In this document: positions 48,526-59,207 of the stretch, one piece after another | How the letters are laid out: every line of letters starts with the position of its first letter | Numbering within the stretch: position 1 is the first letter of the stretch | Origin: Manihot esculenta | Lineage: Eukaryota > Streptophyta > Magnoliopsida > Malpighiales > Euphorbiaceae | Assembly (NCBI RefSeq): GCF_001659605.2 | Contig: NC_035172.2 | Span: 16,803,051 to 16,867,050 of the forward strand | Reading direction: 5' to 3' | DNA: 64,000 bases | Program-made: the position numbers and the translations under genes | Notes under the pieces: model-generated | The model's input: only the letters and a program-made list of their open reading frames with translations | What the model was told of the DNA's origin: nothing | Database searches by the model: none

Positions 48526-49359
48526 TTATAACTGCTCTTTCAACTCTTTCAATTCTGCTGGTGCCATCCTGTAGGGAGGGATAGAGATCGGTCGGGTTCC
48601 AGGCATCAATTCAATTTCAAACTCTATCTCCCTAGCAGGTGGTAAACCTGGCAGCTCGTCTGGAAACACATCTAAAAACTCACTGACCACTGGCATTGAG
48701 GCGGGCACTCTGACATGACTATCCAGCTCTCTCACATGAGCTAGAAAACCCTGACAACCCCTCCTGAGCAGCCTATGAGCCTGTAGAGCTGATATCAAAC
48801 CTATAGGTGTACTCCCCCTGTCTCCTCTGAAGACAACCTCTGACCCATTCTGACATCTGAACCTGACTACCTTGCCTCTGCAATCCAAGGTAGCACCATG
48901 GGTAGATAACCAATCCATCCCTAGAATGACGTCAAAATCTGTCAAATCTAGAACCACAAGGTCGGCGGAAAGGCATCTTCCCTCAACAAAAACTGGACTA
49001 CACTGGCAGACTGACTCTGCCACTGACGAGTCACACTTGGGTCCACTGACCCATAGGGGACACTCTAATCCAGAGACCATCAATCCCAACCTCTCGACGG
49101 CTCTCGGAGCTATGAAAGAATGCGATGCACCAGGGTCCATTAAGGCATAAACATCTGAACACCCAATGATGAGATTACCTGACACCACGGTGTTGGATGT
49201 ATTTGCCTCCTGCTGAGTCATGGTGAAGATCCGTGCTGGGGCTGATGGACCTTCGCCTCTGAAGCCTGCTGAAGAAGAGGTTGCTCCTCTCCCTCTGCCT
49301 CTGCCACTTGCCTGAGTCGCGGCTGGAGCTGCTGGCTAAGCCACACTACCAGAAGCTGT
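48526..49359 (-). pseudogene. Element C protease region
   Basis: It runs from the TAG after gag to a TAA at 48526-48528 (CAA in A/B). A second TAG lies at 49336-49338. The longest open part (49221-48526) has [12 protein letters not shown] and [12 protein letters not shown]. The DPG active-site Asp is retained here, unlike in element B. Confidence 0.88.
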
Positions 49360-50642
49360 CTACTGAGACTGTGCCCCAAAAGCTGCCCTAGGACACTCCC
49401 AAGCCATGTGTCCCTCCTGCCCACATCTGAAGCAGGCTGTCGTCCCAACCAGACATACTCCTTTGTGCGGCCTCCCACACTTCTTGCATACTGCATTATC
49501 TGCACCAAAGCTTGAGCCACTCCCTAATCCCAGACCTGACTTGATCTTATTCCAGAACTTGTTCTTCTTTGGCTTCTTGGTGGTACTGCTCCACCTCTTA
49601 CTTCCTGAACTCAGAGAAGAAGGGTCTATCCTTCCCCCACCTGGGGTCTTGGAACCAGAAGGCTGTGCCACTGTTTGCTTGACTTTCCCTTTGATGATAG
49701 CATTAGCCTCCATCCTCCGAGCCATATCCACTATGGCATGGAAACTCTCCCTCTCTGCTGACTGAATCAAGGAGGAATACCTGGAATGGAGCCTCATGAT
49801 ATACCTCCTTGACTTCCTCTGATCTGTGTCCAGATTCTGCCCAGCAAACGGCAACAGCTCCAAGAATCTGTCTGTATACTCATCCACGCTCATCTCATCT
49901 GTCTGCCTCAACTGCTCAAATTCAATCATTTTCAGCTCCCTGGAACTGTCAGGGAAAGCCCATCCTGCAAACTCATTTGCAAAATCCTCCCATGATAGGC
50001 TGTTCAATCTCGGGTTCACATAGTTCTTAAACCACTCTCGGGCCTTCTTGCATTTTAGTGTGAACCCAGCCATCTGAATGGCTCTGCTGTCATCAGCTCC
50101 TATCTCATCTGTAATTGTTTTGACCCTCTCAAGGTACACAAACGGGTCATCACCGGTTTCAAACTTAGGAGCACCCAGCTTCATGTAGTCGGTCATCTTG
50201 ACCTTGCTCCCTCTAGATGAGCTAGGTTTAGGCATTTGGGTTTCTGGGACAGTAGGTGCTGTTGGTGGTGGAGGAGGTGCAGCATCCCCCGGGGTAGGGT
50301 TTGCTGTACCTGGATAGAAAGATGGGGGTAGGTACATGGGGTACTGTGGGTAGAAAGGTGGGTACGGCATCTAAGAGTGATAAGGGTTAAAACTGGGGTA
50401 ATCCGATGTACCTCCCATCGAATACCCAGGATTATGTGAAAAGGGTGGGTAATAGGGTGGCTGAACAAATCCCGAGGCCTGAGTGCCTCCTTGGGACTCT
50501 CCCATTCTCTCTTCCGACATACTTACTTCGAGACTGCCATCCCTCCTCTGATCCACATCCATCTGATCTCCCACATCCTCTGACATTTCCCCTTGCATTG
50601 TTCCCCTCACTGATCTGCTTCTACCCAGATCCAGAGACCTTC
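49360..50642 (-). pseudogene. Element C gag, main part, ends at TAG after the zinc knuckle
   Basis: The gag frame continues from the solo LTR boundary at 50642. It includes a Pro/Tyr-rich linker (with a TAG near 50371), the capsid-like domain (KMTDYMKLGAPKFETGDDPF to LPFAGQNLDTDQRK), and CKKC..CFRCGQEGHMAWEC. It ends at TAG 49360-49362, the same codon that is TAG in element B. Confidence 0.88.
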
Positions 50643-52883
50643 TGTAACGACCCGAAAATTGGACCGCTACCGGCGCTAGGATCCAGGTCGGCTTAAGGCC
50701 GCCGGGACCCGTAGCAAGCCTAACATGCAACCTGAAAACCTGTTTAATCCCATACATGATCAACAATCATACATAAAAATTTAAAACTTTTCCTTCATAC
50801 ATTCTATCATACACCAAACTCAACCTGTGCATGCACTGAACATAGCCATAAACATAAACTTGACCCCTCTGTGGGATCTCATCAATGCCCCCAATGGGTG
50901 GCATAACACGCGTTGAGTTGGCTAAACATAGACATCAATAAACATTAAGATCATGTATCTAAAAGGGATTACAATATACTATGGTCAAGCACACTTCTAA
51001 CCTTAATATCGTTACATTACATATCTATACATCATTATACAATCTGTCATGTCCACATTCTAACTATTACATACATAAGACTTCATTACTCTTCTTGACT
51101 TCTCTGTCTAACCCGTACCTGCAAACCTGGGGAATTTGGGAGAGGGGTGAGCTACTAGAGCCCAGTGAGCAGAATCATAAAGCATTTAAAACACATGCTA
51201 TCATGGAATGCATCACATCACAATTAATCATATCAAGGATGAACTTGTCACCATTTAGCCCTCTACATATACCAATCATGCCAGGGGCGTAGTGCAGGCC
51301 ACACCTGGTCTTTCTCTTATACATAACATAACATACATAATCCATGGTGCCGGGGGCGTAGTGCAGGCCACGTCCGGTCTTTCTCTTACATAGTGCCAGG
51401 GGCGTAGTGCAGGCCACACCTGGACTTCCATACCATATCATCATGTCACAACATATGAGGGCTAATGGATCATTCAACATTCATCCACATCAACAATATA
51501 TTATGCAATGCAACATATTCGTGATTTCTAATGCAAACAACCTAAAATATCACATGGCATCCGTGATGCATGAACATGCTCAAAACTGATTTATTTACTT
51601 AAAAGCATAAGAGTTATTCCACTCACCTCTGGCTAGCTCTGACACTGACTGAAGCAGCTGACTCACTGCTGGGGCCCTCGGTTCCTCGGGTCCGAACCTA
51701 CACAGGTGGACTCAAATGAGGGACCAAACAACTAGAACATAACTCTAAAAACATCACCCAAAAACCCCCTAAAACATCATGAAACAACCATAGAAGAACA
51801 TGCAAAGGAGGCCTGGACAGGGCATTTTCGGCGGCAGGTTCGGCGGCCGAAAGTCCCTCCAGAGCCGAAAGTCAGGCAGGTTCGGCGGCACCTTCGGCGG
51901 CCGAAACTGCCAGACAGAGATGAAAGTCTCCTTTCGGGGGCAAGCTTCGGCAGCCGAAAGGCTTGCCTCCCCAGCCATGTTCGGCGGCCGAAAGTCCTTC
52001 GGCTGCCGAACCTGGTTTCTGCCAAAGGGCAGAAACTTGGCTCCTTTTGTACATTTCGCCTCCAAACCTTCCAAACATGCATCAAACCTATTCTACAACA
52101 CACAAACACAAGCATACATGTTCCTAGGGGCCACAAATCATCATAAACCCCATCTACAACACATCAAGCATCCACATTGTTCATGAGCATACATTTATAC
52201 CCATAAACATAACTATAACCTAAACATGCATTCTACCCCCATAGATCTACTTAAAACATACAATGAGCTTAAGATCGGCTCTTACCTCTTGAAGATCGAG
52301 AGAGAGACGACCTAAAACTCGGAGGTGGGAGAGATTGAGTTCTTGAACCTCCAAACTCCAAAACTTTGCTCAAAAGCTCAAATCTTCAAAACAAAGCCAA
52401 AACAAATGAAAACTTGAAAGATCTAGAGGAAAAACATCAAAGATCGGTGAGGGACGGCGGAGAGCTCACCTTGGCCGACAATGGGGAGAAAAACTCGCCC
52501 GTTTTTTGCTAAGGGACCCTTTTATAGTGGCTGTCCAGGCCACGTTCGGGGGCCGAATGTGCCTTCGCATGCATGCCATGTTCGGCGACCGAACTTGAGG
52601 TTCGGCGGCCGAACCTGGACTTCCCTCACTTATGCCTTCGGAGGCCTAAGGCACACCCGAAACGCATGCATGTTCGGCGGCCGAACTTTGAGTTTCGACG
52701 GCCGAACCTGAGCTTTCCTCCAAGGTTGTTTTTATTCAAAAACTCATTTCCTCTTTACTTAAAATCGTCAAAAACATTAAAACATTTCATGAAAACATGG
52801 TTTTACCCTTCTAGAGGTCTCCGACATCCGAGATTCCACCGGAAGGTAGGAATTCTGATACCGGAGTCTAGCCGGGTATTACA
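50643..52883 (-). mobile_element. Solo LTR of the same chromovirus group inside element C gag
   Basis: 2241 bp, TGTAACGACCCG .. CGGGTATTACA, flanked by ccttc (50638-50642 and 52884-52888). It has no internal region. The hairpin module (about 51275-51425) reads CCAGGGGCGTAGTGCAGGCC followed by ..CTGG, a different subfamily from A, B and C. Palindrome clusters are at about 51827-52015 and 52542-52705, and a TATA box on the minus strand at 52517-52527. Confidence 0.94.
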
Positions 52884-52933
52884 CCTTCTAGGGTCTCTTA
52901 TTGCTCTTTCTCTGCTAGACCTACTTGACATTG
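52884..52933 (-). pseudogene. Element C gag fragment between two insertions
   Basis: About 45 bp of gag N-terminal coding sequence (S-R-S-S-R-E-R-A-I-R-D-P-R-R in minus frame) plus the target copies lie between the solo LTR and element E. It is homologous to the RRSFDASRR-flanking region of element A. Confidence 0.8.
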
Positions 52934-54592
52934 TGACAGGAGCGGTTGTCGACGCCGGTCAAAAATAACCTTCTTGGTTACCTACAAATACAACTGTAGA
53001 CAGTGGTGAAGGATCGTATCCACAGAGAATTGATTACCTATTTATTTATCTTAATCAAGACCAATCAAACCAATTGAAAGCACAAGTGAAAGCAAGTGAT
53101 TGCAAATAGAACAAAAGTAAAGTGCAAGGAAAGTAAAAAAGGGGGGGTTTTGAGATGATTTGATTAACAACTAATGAAAGCAATTAAAACAGCAAGTAAT
53201 TAAAATAAAAGAGGAAATCAATAAGAGAAAGGTCTAGTTGAAGATATGGATCCACTTTGGTTGTTTGGGTTGATCATTGAAACATGGTTATCTTGATTGA
53301 TTCAATAGGTTGGTTATGGGGGTGGAAGACGCTTCTCACCACCATGTCTTTCCTTATGAACAAATTGATTAGGGAACGTCCTCTAACCAATTACTAATCA
53401 ACAAATTGCCAAGGAACGTCCTTGGGCCATAGGCATCAAAACAATTGCTAATTGCATGAAGAACAAGAAAGATCCAAACCCTAACTACTCAAACGCATGA
53501 GATGATGTTAGATCATGCAATTTCTTGGATTTTTACACCAAGTGTTCTAAGATCAGAATATTTTCAGCAATTACGGACTAACAAATATCCTAATCAACAA
53601 TCAATTAACTTTGCAATCAAGAATCAAGTGGCCAATTTGATCAAAACAACAAAGCAATCTTTATAATTAAGCACAATTGCATGAATATTGAATAAATCAA
53701 AAGCAAACACTTTATGTTCAGATCTCACAACCCTTTAAACAACCTTAGTTTCAACCAAACTTCAACTAGAAAGAAGGTTTCAGCCACTCATGGCTGAACC
53801 AAAACAGAAAATAAAAGAAAAGAAGAAAGAAGATGAAGAACTAAGGTGGAGGAGCCTTTGGAGAGCCTTGATCAATCCCTTGATGGAAGATGTTCATTCT
53901 TGGTCTTCTTGAGGCCTTTAAATAGATCTTGAGAGGCTGCTTTTTTCCTTTTTAGTGTCCATGCATCTTTGAGTGATTGCCCCATAGTGCCCTTGAGTTT
54001 TCTTTGTGCATGTGTGGAGTTGCAAGCCCTTTTTGGTCTTTTGATTGATGTCCAAGGTGTGTCCAAGAAGATTCATGCACTAAAGAGGAAGGTGGAGCCT
54101 TGATTTGAATTTTGAATGAGCATAGCACTATGTAGGAAACATGTGATCTTCAAGATTTGGCTCATTAAATAGGGAAGAGCATGTTCAGGGGCAAGTTCGG
54201 CCGCCTAAGTTAAGTTTCGGGGGCAGGACTTTCGTCTCTGGAGCCAAGGTTCGGCGGGCGAAGGTGCCCCCGAAGGTGGGTGACTTTCGCCTCTGGACTG
54301 GACTTTAGGCCGCCAAAAGTGCCCCCGAAAGTGGGTGACTTTCGGCTTCCGAAAGTGCTTCCGAAGGTGCCCCCGAAAGTGGTTGAGTTTTAGCTTCCGA
54401 AAGTGCTTCCGAAGGTGCTTCCGAAAGTGGCTGTTTTTGGGCATTCTTTGGCACTTTTAAGAGCATTTTCTTCAAATTGTTTCTTCACACCTAATATTTG
54501 CAAAACATGATTAAAACCACAAAATTAGGTAGAATAGGTGCAAATAAACATCAATAAGATCATGAAAATATGGACTAAAATATGCTCTATCA
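52934..54592 (-). repeat. Element E left (3') LTR, 1659 bp
   Basis: TGACAGGAGCGG .. ATGCTCTATCA. It closely matches the right LTR but is about 41 bp shorter, mainly because it has fewer units in the U3 motif array. Confidence 0.93.
54196..54430. repeat. TTCGG/CCGAA motif array in element E U3 (left LTR)
   Basis: Alternating units such as GTGCCCCCGAAAGTGGGTGA, CTTTCGGCTTCCGAAAGTG and GGTTCGGCGG.. repeat with a spacing of about 20-50 bp. The right LTR equivalent is 58397-58690, with one extra unit of about 48 bp. Confidence 0.85.
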
Positions 54593-54607
54593 AATACCCC
54601 CACACTT
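54593..54607 (-). other. Polypurine tract of element E
   Basis: AAGTGTGGGGGTATT on the minus strand beside the 3' LTR. A near-copy (AAGTGTGGGGGTGC) occurs inside the element at 55499-55513, each preceded on the minus strand by TTGAGGACAA. Confidence 0.75.
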
Positions 54608-55612
54608 AAGCTTTTGCTTGTCCTCAAGCAAATGAACATAGTCAAATAAGCTTTCTTTGCTCTAGATCCTTATTTCCACTTAAGCTCATGCTCTAGACAC
54701 CCATTTTGAAGCATTGCAGTGAAGAATATATGCATGAAGATTACTTACCTCTTTTCCTTGTCCCCCTTTGCTTACCATGGCTAGGATTTGTTTTCCTCAA
54801 GAGAGATCATGCACATTAATTTGTTAAGACTTTTTTCTAGCTTTTGGATTGACTTGCCCTTACCTTGAAGTACTTTATTCAGGCTTTTGCACTTTAGATC
54901 TTGCTTGGAAAGGTCACCAACCTATTTTTGATTTGAAGGTTTATATTTTTTAGTTGGTCACCTATCCAAGTGGCTACTTGCCTTGTTCATAGTCTTTTGA
55001 CCATTGAAACAATTTTCAATTTGTGCTTTTGAGGTCTTTGCCTTTGCTGAATTTTCTTTCTCTCAATGATTTGGGCAAATCAACACCAATTGCTAAAGCA
55101 AGTCATGTTAAGTTCATTCACACAATTTTAATTTATTCTCAATCGATTGAGGGTCATCAATATATTTTTCACCATGGCAAACTCAAAGATTCAATTCAAA
55201 AGGCAATTCTCAAACATGAATATAACCCACTGCAAGTGATTCAACATAAGTTTAAAGAGTTTTCACATCAATGGGGTCATGGTAAGAAAAACTCATCCAA
55301 CATAGTTCATAAGTTTGAGTAGAGCAAAACAAAAAGAAGAAGAAGAAGGTTGTGGTTGTGTGTGTTTTATTGAAAGCATAAAAATAACAAAAATGAAAAA
55401 TTTTTGCCTAATGCAAGCAAACTAAAGATTAAAGCGAAAATAAACTTAAAAAAGATTAAAGCGAAAATAAACTTAAAAGTAAAAATTCAGAGATATGCAC
55501 CCCCACACTTAAATCATGCATTGTCCTCAATGTATAAGAAACATAAAAGAATAAAGGAAACTGAGTACTTCCCTGGGTGTGGTGTGCATGGTGCGATCCT
55601 CTTGATCAAGGC
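54608..55612. other. Element E internal non-coding region
   Basis: AT-rich sequence between the short coding region and the 3' LTR, where a full Athila/Tat element would have RT, RNase H and integrase. A 99-codon plus-strand frame (55023-55322) shows no recognisable motif. The internal polypurine-like copy lies at 55499-55513. Confidence 0.65.
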
Positions 55613-57085
55613 TCAAGTAATTGGGGAAGGGAAAAGAGTCCCAATTGCATTGAGCAAAAAGTGTAGCGCTCCTTTTGATTTGGTCATAGCCCATCCTATT
55701 TTCTCCATGTACTCATGAAGTAACATGATTAGCTTCTCCTCTTTCAGATGAGGTGTGCCTCTAGCTCTTATGTTTGCATTTTTGAGATGATTGGGAAGCA
55801 CCTTGAACTCCAATTTATGTTTCTCCATGTGTAGCTGCAATTTAGTACTAAAATCTGGCAAAACAAACTCTACCTTATCCGGAGGTTTGGGAAGGCATTG
55901 ATCTGCATGCTCCTTTGGTTTAGGTGCTTGGAACACCATTTGTTCCTTCTGTTCAAGATTTGTTTGCATTGGAAGGCTGAAAGGAGTTTCAGATTGCTCC
56001 TTCTGCGCAAGATCTTATTGAAAGGGGAACTGAGGAGTGGTTGGATTCGGCAGCCGAAAGAGTTCTGAGTTCGGCTGCCGAAAGCTGATTGTGTCTGGCG
56101 TCTGAAAGGTAGTTTGGTTCGGCGGCCGAAGAATGTCTGTGTTTGGCAGCCGAAAGTCTTCAGTTTGCGGAGCGGATTGTGGCGAGGGATTCGGCTTCCG
56201 CAAGTCAGTAGGGTTCGGCGGCCGAAAAGTGTTCGGCAGCCGAAGAATGTTTTCCGCCTGCGCAATGTGTTCTTGAAGTGGCGCATCAGACTCTGGCATC
56301 TGGAGGTCAGCAGGGTTCGGCGGCCGAAAGTAGACTGGATTCGTCGGCCGAATGTCTTCTGTCTGTGCAACCTCAACCCGTTGGACGCTGCAATTGGTTT
56401 CTTTCAGTTTTGGTTCTTCCTGACTTTCAGCATCTTCTTGGTTAGCTTCCCTGCATGAATCATTGGTTAGAATATCATCTTTTATATCAAAAACATCTTT
56501 GTTCAAACAATCAATGATATCCAAATTATCAACAGGCTCTGTTTGCTCAGTTTGTTTGGACAAACAGTTTTCTGCTTGTGTCTCTTCAGCAGCTTGTTTT
56601 TGTACTTGCCAACTTTCCTCATCATCCTCCATATCTTGAAGCTCTTCCTCTCTTCTTAACATGGTTGCATTCAATGATTTGTTCAATTGACCCTGTTGCT
56701 GTTGGATACTCTGCAAGGTCTTCATAATCTCATCAAGATTGGAACTTTGAGGTTCTAGTTGGGCTTGATATCCTTGATAATCCTGGTAGTAGTTAGCCTC
56801 TGCATAACTGAAGTCTGGATAGTCTCTCCAACCTGGATTGTATGTGTTATGGTAGGGATCATGTCTTGGTTGTCCATAGGGTCCTTCAAATGCAAGTGCT
56901 TTTTGGGCTATTTGATCGACTTCGTGTTGGAGACGTTGCAAAGCCTTTAATTTCTCATAAAGATCAGTATTGAAACCTTGAGGTTTTGGTTGGGCTTGTT
57001 CAGCTTGGCCTATAACCAAAATTCTCACAGCAGAGATTAGTTTAGAAAGTTGAGAATAGTGAATAGATGTACTTACCTTAGCCAT
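55613..57085 (-). pseudogene. Element E gag/pre-RT-like reading frame with FRxPN repeats
   Basis: One frame of about 490 codons, interrupted by a single TAA at 56012-56014. The N-terminal part has a coiled-coil-like Gln-rich stretch and YHNTYNPGWRDYPDFSY, a motif of Athila/Tat gag C-termini. Residues about 245-355 are a repeat of FR(P/L/Q)PN units coded by TTCGG..CCGAA palindromes. After the TAA the frame continues with KLEFKVLPNHLKNANI and EYMEKIGWAMTKSKGA, matching the linker before RT in Athila elements. It then ends. The product is unknown, and it could be a nucleocapsid-like protein. Confidence 0.75.
56045..56360. repeat. Palindrome array inside the element E reading frame
   Basis: Exact TTCGGCGGCCGAA copies are at 56118-56130, 56214-56226 and 56316-56328. 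TTCGGC(A/T)GCCGAA variants include 56232-56244 and others near 56046 and 56070. Further degenerate copies fill the gaps. Spacing is irregular, but most copies keep the same phase as the frame. Confidence 0.88.
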
Positions 57086-57130
57086 GATTCAGATCTTGGT
57101 CATGAAAGGAAATAAACAAGTGAAATCAAA

Positions 57131-57148
57131 TCCCCGGCAACGGCACCA
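57131..57148 (-). other. Primer binding site of element E (tRNA-Asp)
   Basis: TGGTGCCGTTGCCGGGGA on the minus strand, a one-base variant of the tRNA-Asp complement (TGGCGCCGTTGCCGGGGA) usual in Athila/Tat/Ogre elements. Confidence 0.88.
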
Positions 57149-57153
57149 ATTTT

Positions 57154-58853
57154 TGACAGGAGCGGTTGTCGACGCCGGTCAAAAATAACCTTCTTGGTTA
57201 CCTACAAATACAACTGTAGACAGTGGTGAAGGATCGTATCCACAGAGAATTGATTACCTATTTATTTATCTTAATCAAGACCAATCAAACCAATTGAAAG
57301 CACAAGTGAAAGCAAGTGATTGCAAATAGAACAAAAGTAAAGTGCAAGGAAAGTAAAAAAGGGGGGGTTTTGAGATGATTTGATTAACAACTAATGAAAG
57401 CAATTAAAACAGCAAGTAATTAAAATAAAAGAGGAAATCAATAAGAGAAAGGTCTAGTTGAAGATATGGATCCACTTTGGTTGTTTGGGTTGATCATTGA
57501 AACATGGTTATCTTGATTGATTCAATAGGTTGGTTATGGGGGTGGAAGACGCTTCTCACCACCATGTCTTTCCTTATGAACAAATTGATTAGGGAACATC
57601 CTCTAACCAATTACTAATCAACAAATTGCCAAGGAACGTCCTTGGGCCATAGGCATCAAAACAATTGCCAATTGCATGAAGAACAAGAAAGATCCAAACC
57701 CTAACTACTCAAACGCATGAGATGATGTTAGATCATGCAATTTCTTGGATTTTTACACCAAGTGTTCTAAGATCAGAATATTTCCAGCAATTACAGACTA
57801 ACAAATATCCTAATCAACAATCAATTAACTTTGCAATCAAGAATCAAGTGGCCAATTTGATCAAAACAACAAAGCAATCTTTATAATTAAGTACAATTGC
57901 ATGAATATTGAATAAATCAAAAGCAAACACTTTATGTTCAGATCTCACAACCCTTTAAACAACCTTAGTTTCAACCAAACTTCAACTAGAAAGAAGGTTT
58001 CAGCCACTCATGGCTGAACCAAAACAGAAAATAAAAGAAAAGAAGAAAGAAGATGAAGAACTAAGGTGGAGGAGCCTGTGGAGAGCCTTGATCAATCCCT
58101 TGATGGAAGATGTTCATTCTTGGTCTTCTTGAGGCCTTTAAATAGATCTTGAGAGGCTGCTTTTTTCCTTTTTAGTGTCCATGCATCTTTGAGTGATTGC
58201 CCCATAGTGCCCTTGAGTTTTCTTTGTGCATGTGTGGAGTTGCAAGCCCTTTTTGGTCTTTTGATTGATGTCCAAGGTGTGTCCAAGAAGATTCATGCAC
58301 TAAAGAGGAAGGTGGAGCCTTGATTTGAATGAGCATAGCACTATGTAGGAAACATGTGATCTTCAAGATTTGGCTCATTAAATAGGGAAGAGCATGTTCG
58401 GGGGCAAGTTCGGCCGCCTAAGTTAAGTTTCGGGGGCTGGACTTTCGTCTCTGGAGCCAAGGTTCGGCGGCCGAAGGTGCCCCCGAAGGTGGGTGACTTT
58501 CGCCTCTGGACTGGACTTTAGGCCGCCGAAAGTGCCCCCGAAAGTGGGTGACTTTCAGCTTCCGAAAGTGCTTACGAAGGTGCCCCCGAAAGTGGGTGAC
58601 TTTCGGCTTCCGAAAGTGCTTACGAAGGTGCCCCCGAAAGTGGTTGAGTTTTGGCTTCCGAAAGTGCTTCCGAAGGTGCTTCCGAATGTGGCTGTTTTTG
58701 GGCATTCTTTGGCACTTTTAAGAGCATTTTCTTCAAATTGTTTCTTCACACCTAATATTTGCAAAACACGATTCAAACCACAAAATTAGGTAGAATAGGT
58801 GCAAATAAACATCAATAAGATCATGAAAATATGGACTAAAATATGCTCTATCA
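57154..58853 (-). repeat. Element E right (5') LTR, 1700 bp
   Basis: TGACAGGAGCGG .. ATGCTCTATCA. On the minus strand the TATA-like box (CTATTTAAAGG, 58135-58145) lies downstream of the U3 motif array (58397-58690). Confidence 0.93.
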
Positions 58854-58946
58854 CATTGCCCTAGGTAATGCAGGAGGACGGGCATCAGTGCCCTCGTCCT
58901 GGGGTGGTACTCCAGTCAATCGCGCAGATCGACGAGTTCCTCTCAT
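58854..58946 (-). pseudogene. Element C gag N-terminus
   Basis: It starts at the ATG 58946-58944 with MRGTRRSARLTGVPPQDEG, the gag start conserved in A and B. It is cut after 31 codons by element E. The frame stays open to the insertion point. Confidence 0.88.
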
Positions 58947-59192
58947 CCTGTTTTCTGAAAAACAGTACACATCACAAAAACATTAGCATCAAATGGTTCA
59001 TGTGCAAACACATGAACCCGCATCACATACATAACATATCATTAATGCACATGCATATAATCATGGCATTTCACATCATCATTCAAGACAGGACTCCACA
59101 TCCTATCCTAGTCGACATGATCTTCCTATTGTGCTTGACCTTCTATAATCTCTATGAGCCCGACACTCTAGGTCCGACCATATGAACCTAGG

Positions 59193-59204
59193 GCTCTGAT
59201 ACCA
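59193..59204 (-). other. Primer binding site of element C (initiator tRNA-Met)
   Basis: TGGTATCAGAGC on the minus strand, three bases from the 5' LTR. Confidence 0.93.
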
Positions 59205-59207
59205 ATC

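Larger units (their letters stand above)
52934..58853 (-). mobile_element. Element E: non-autonomous Athila/Tat-like LTR retrotransposon (LARD-like)
   Basis: 5920 bp, flanked by cattg (52929-52933 and 58854-58858). The LTRs are 52934-54592 and 57154-58853. The PBS matches tRNA-Asp rather than tRNA-Met, which separates it from A, B and C. The 2561-bp internal region codes only a gag C-terminus-like and pre-RT-like protein. No RT, RNase H or integrase is present, so it depends on partners. U3 and coding region both carry TTCGG/CCGAA palindromes. It is inserted in element C gag. Confidence 0.92.
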
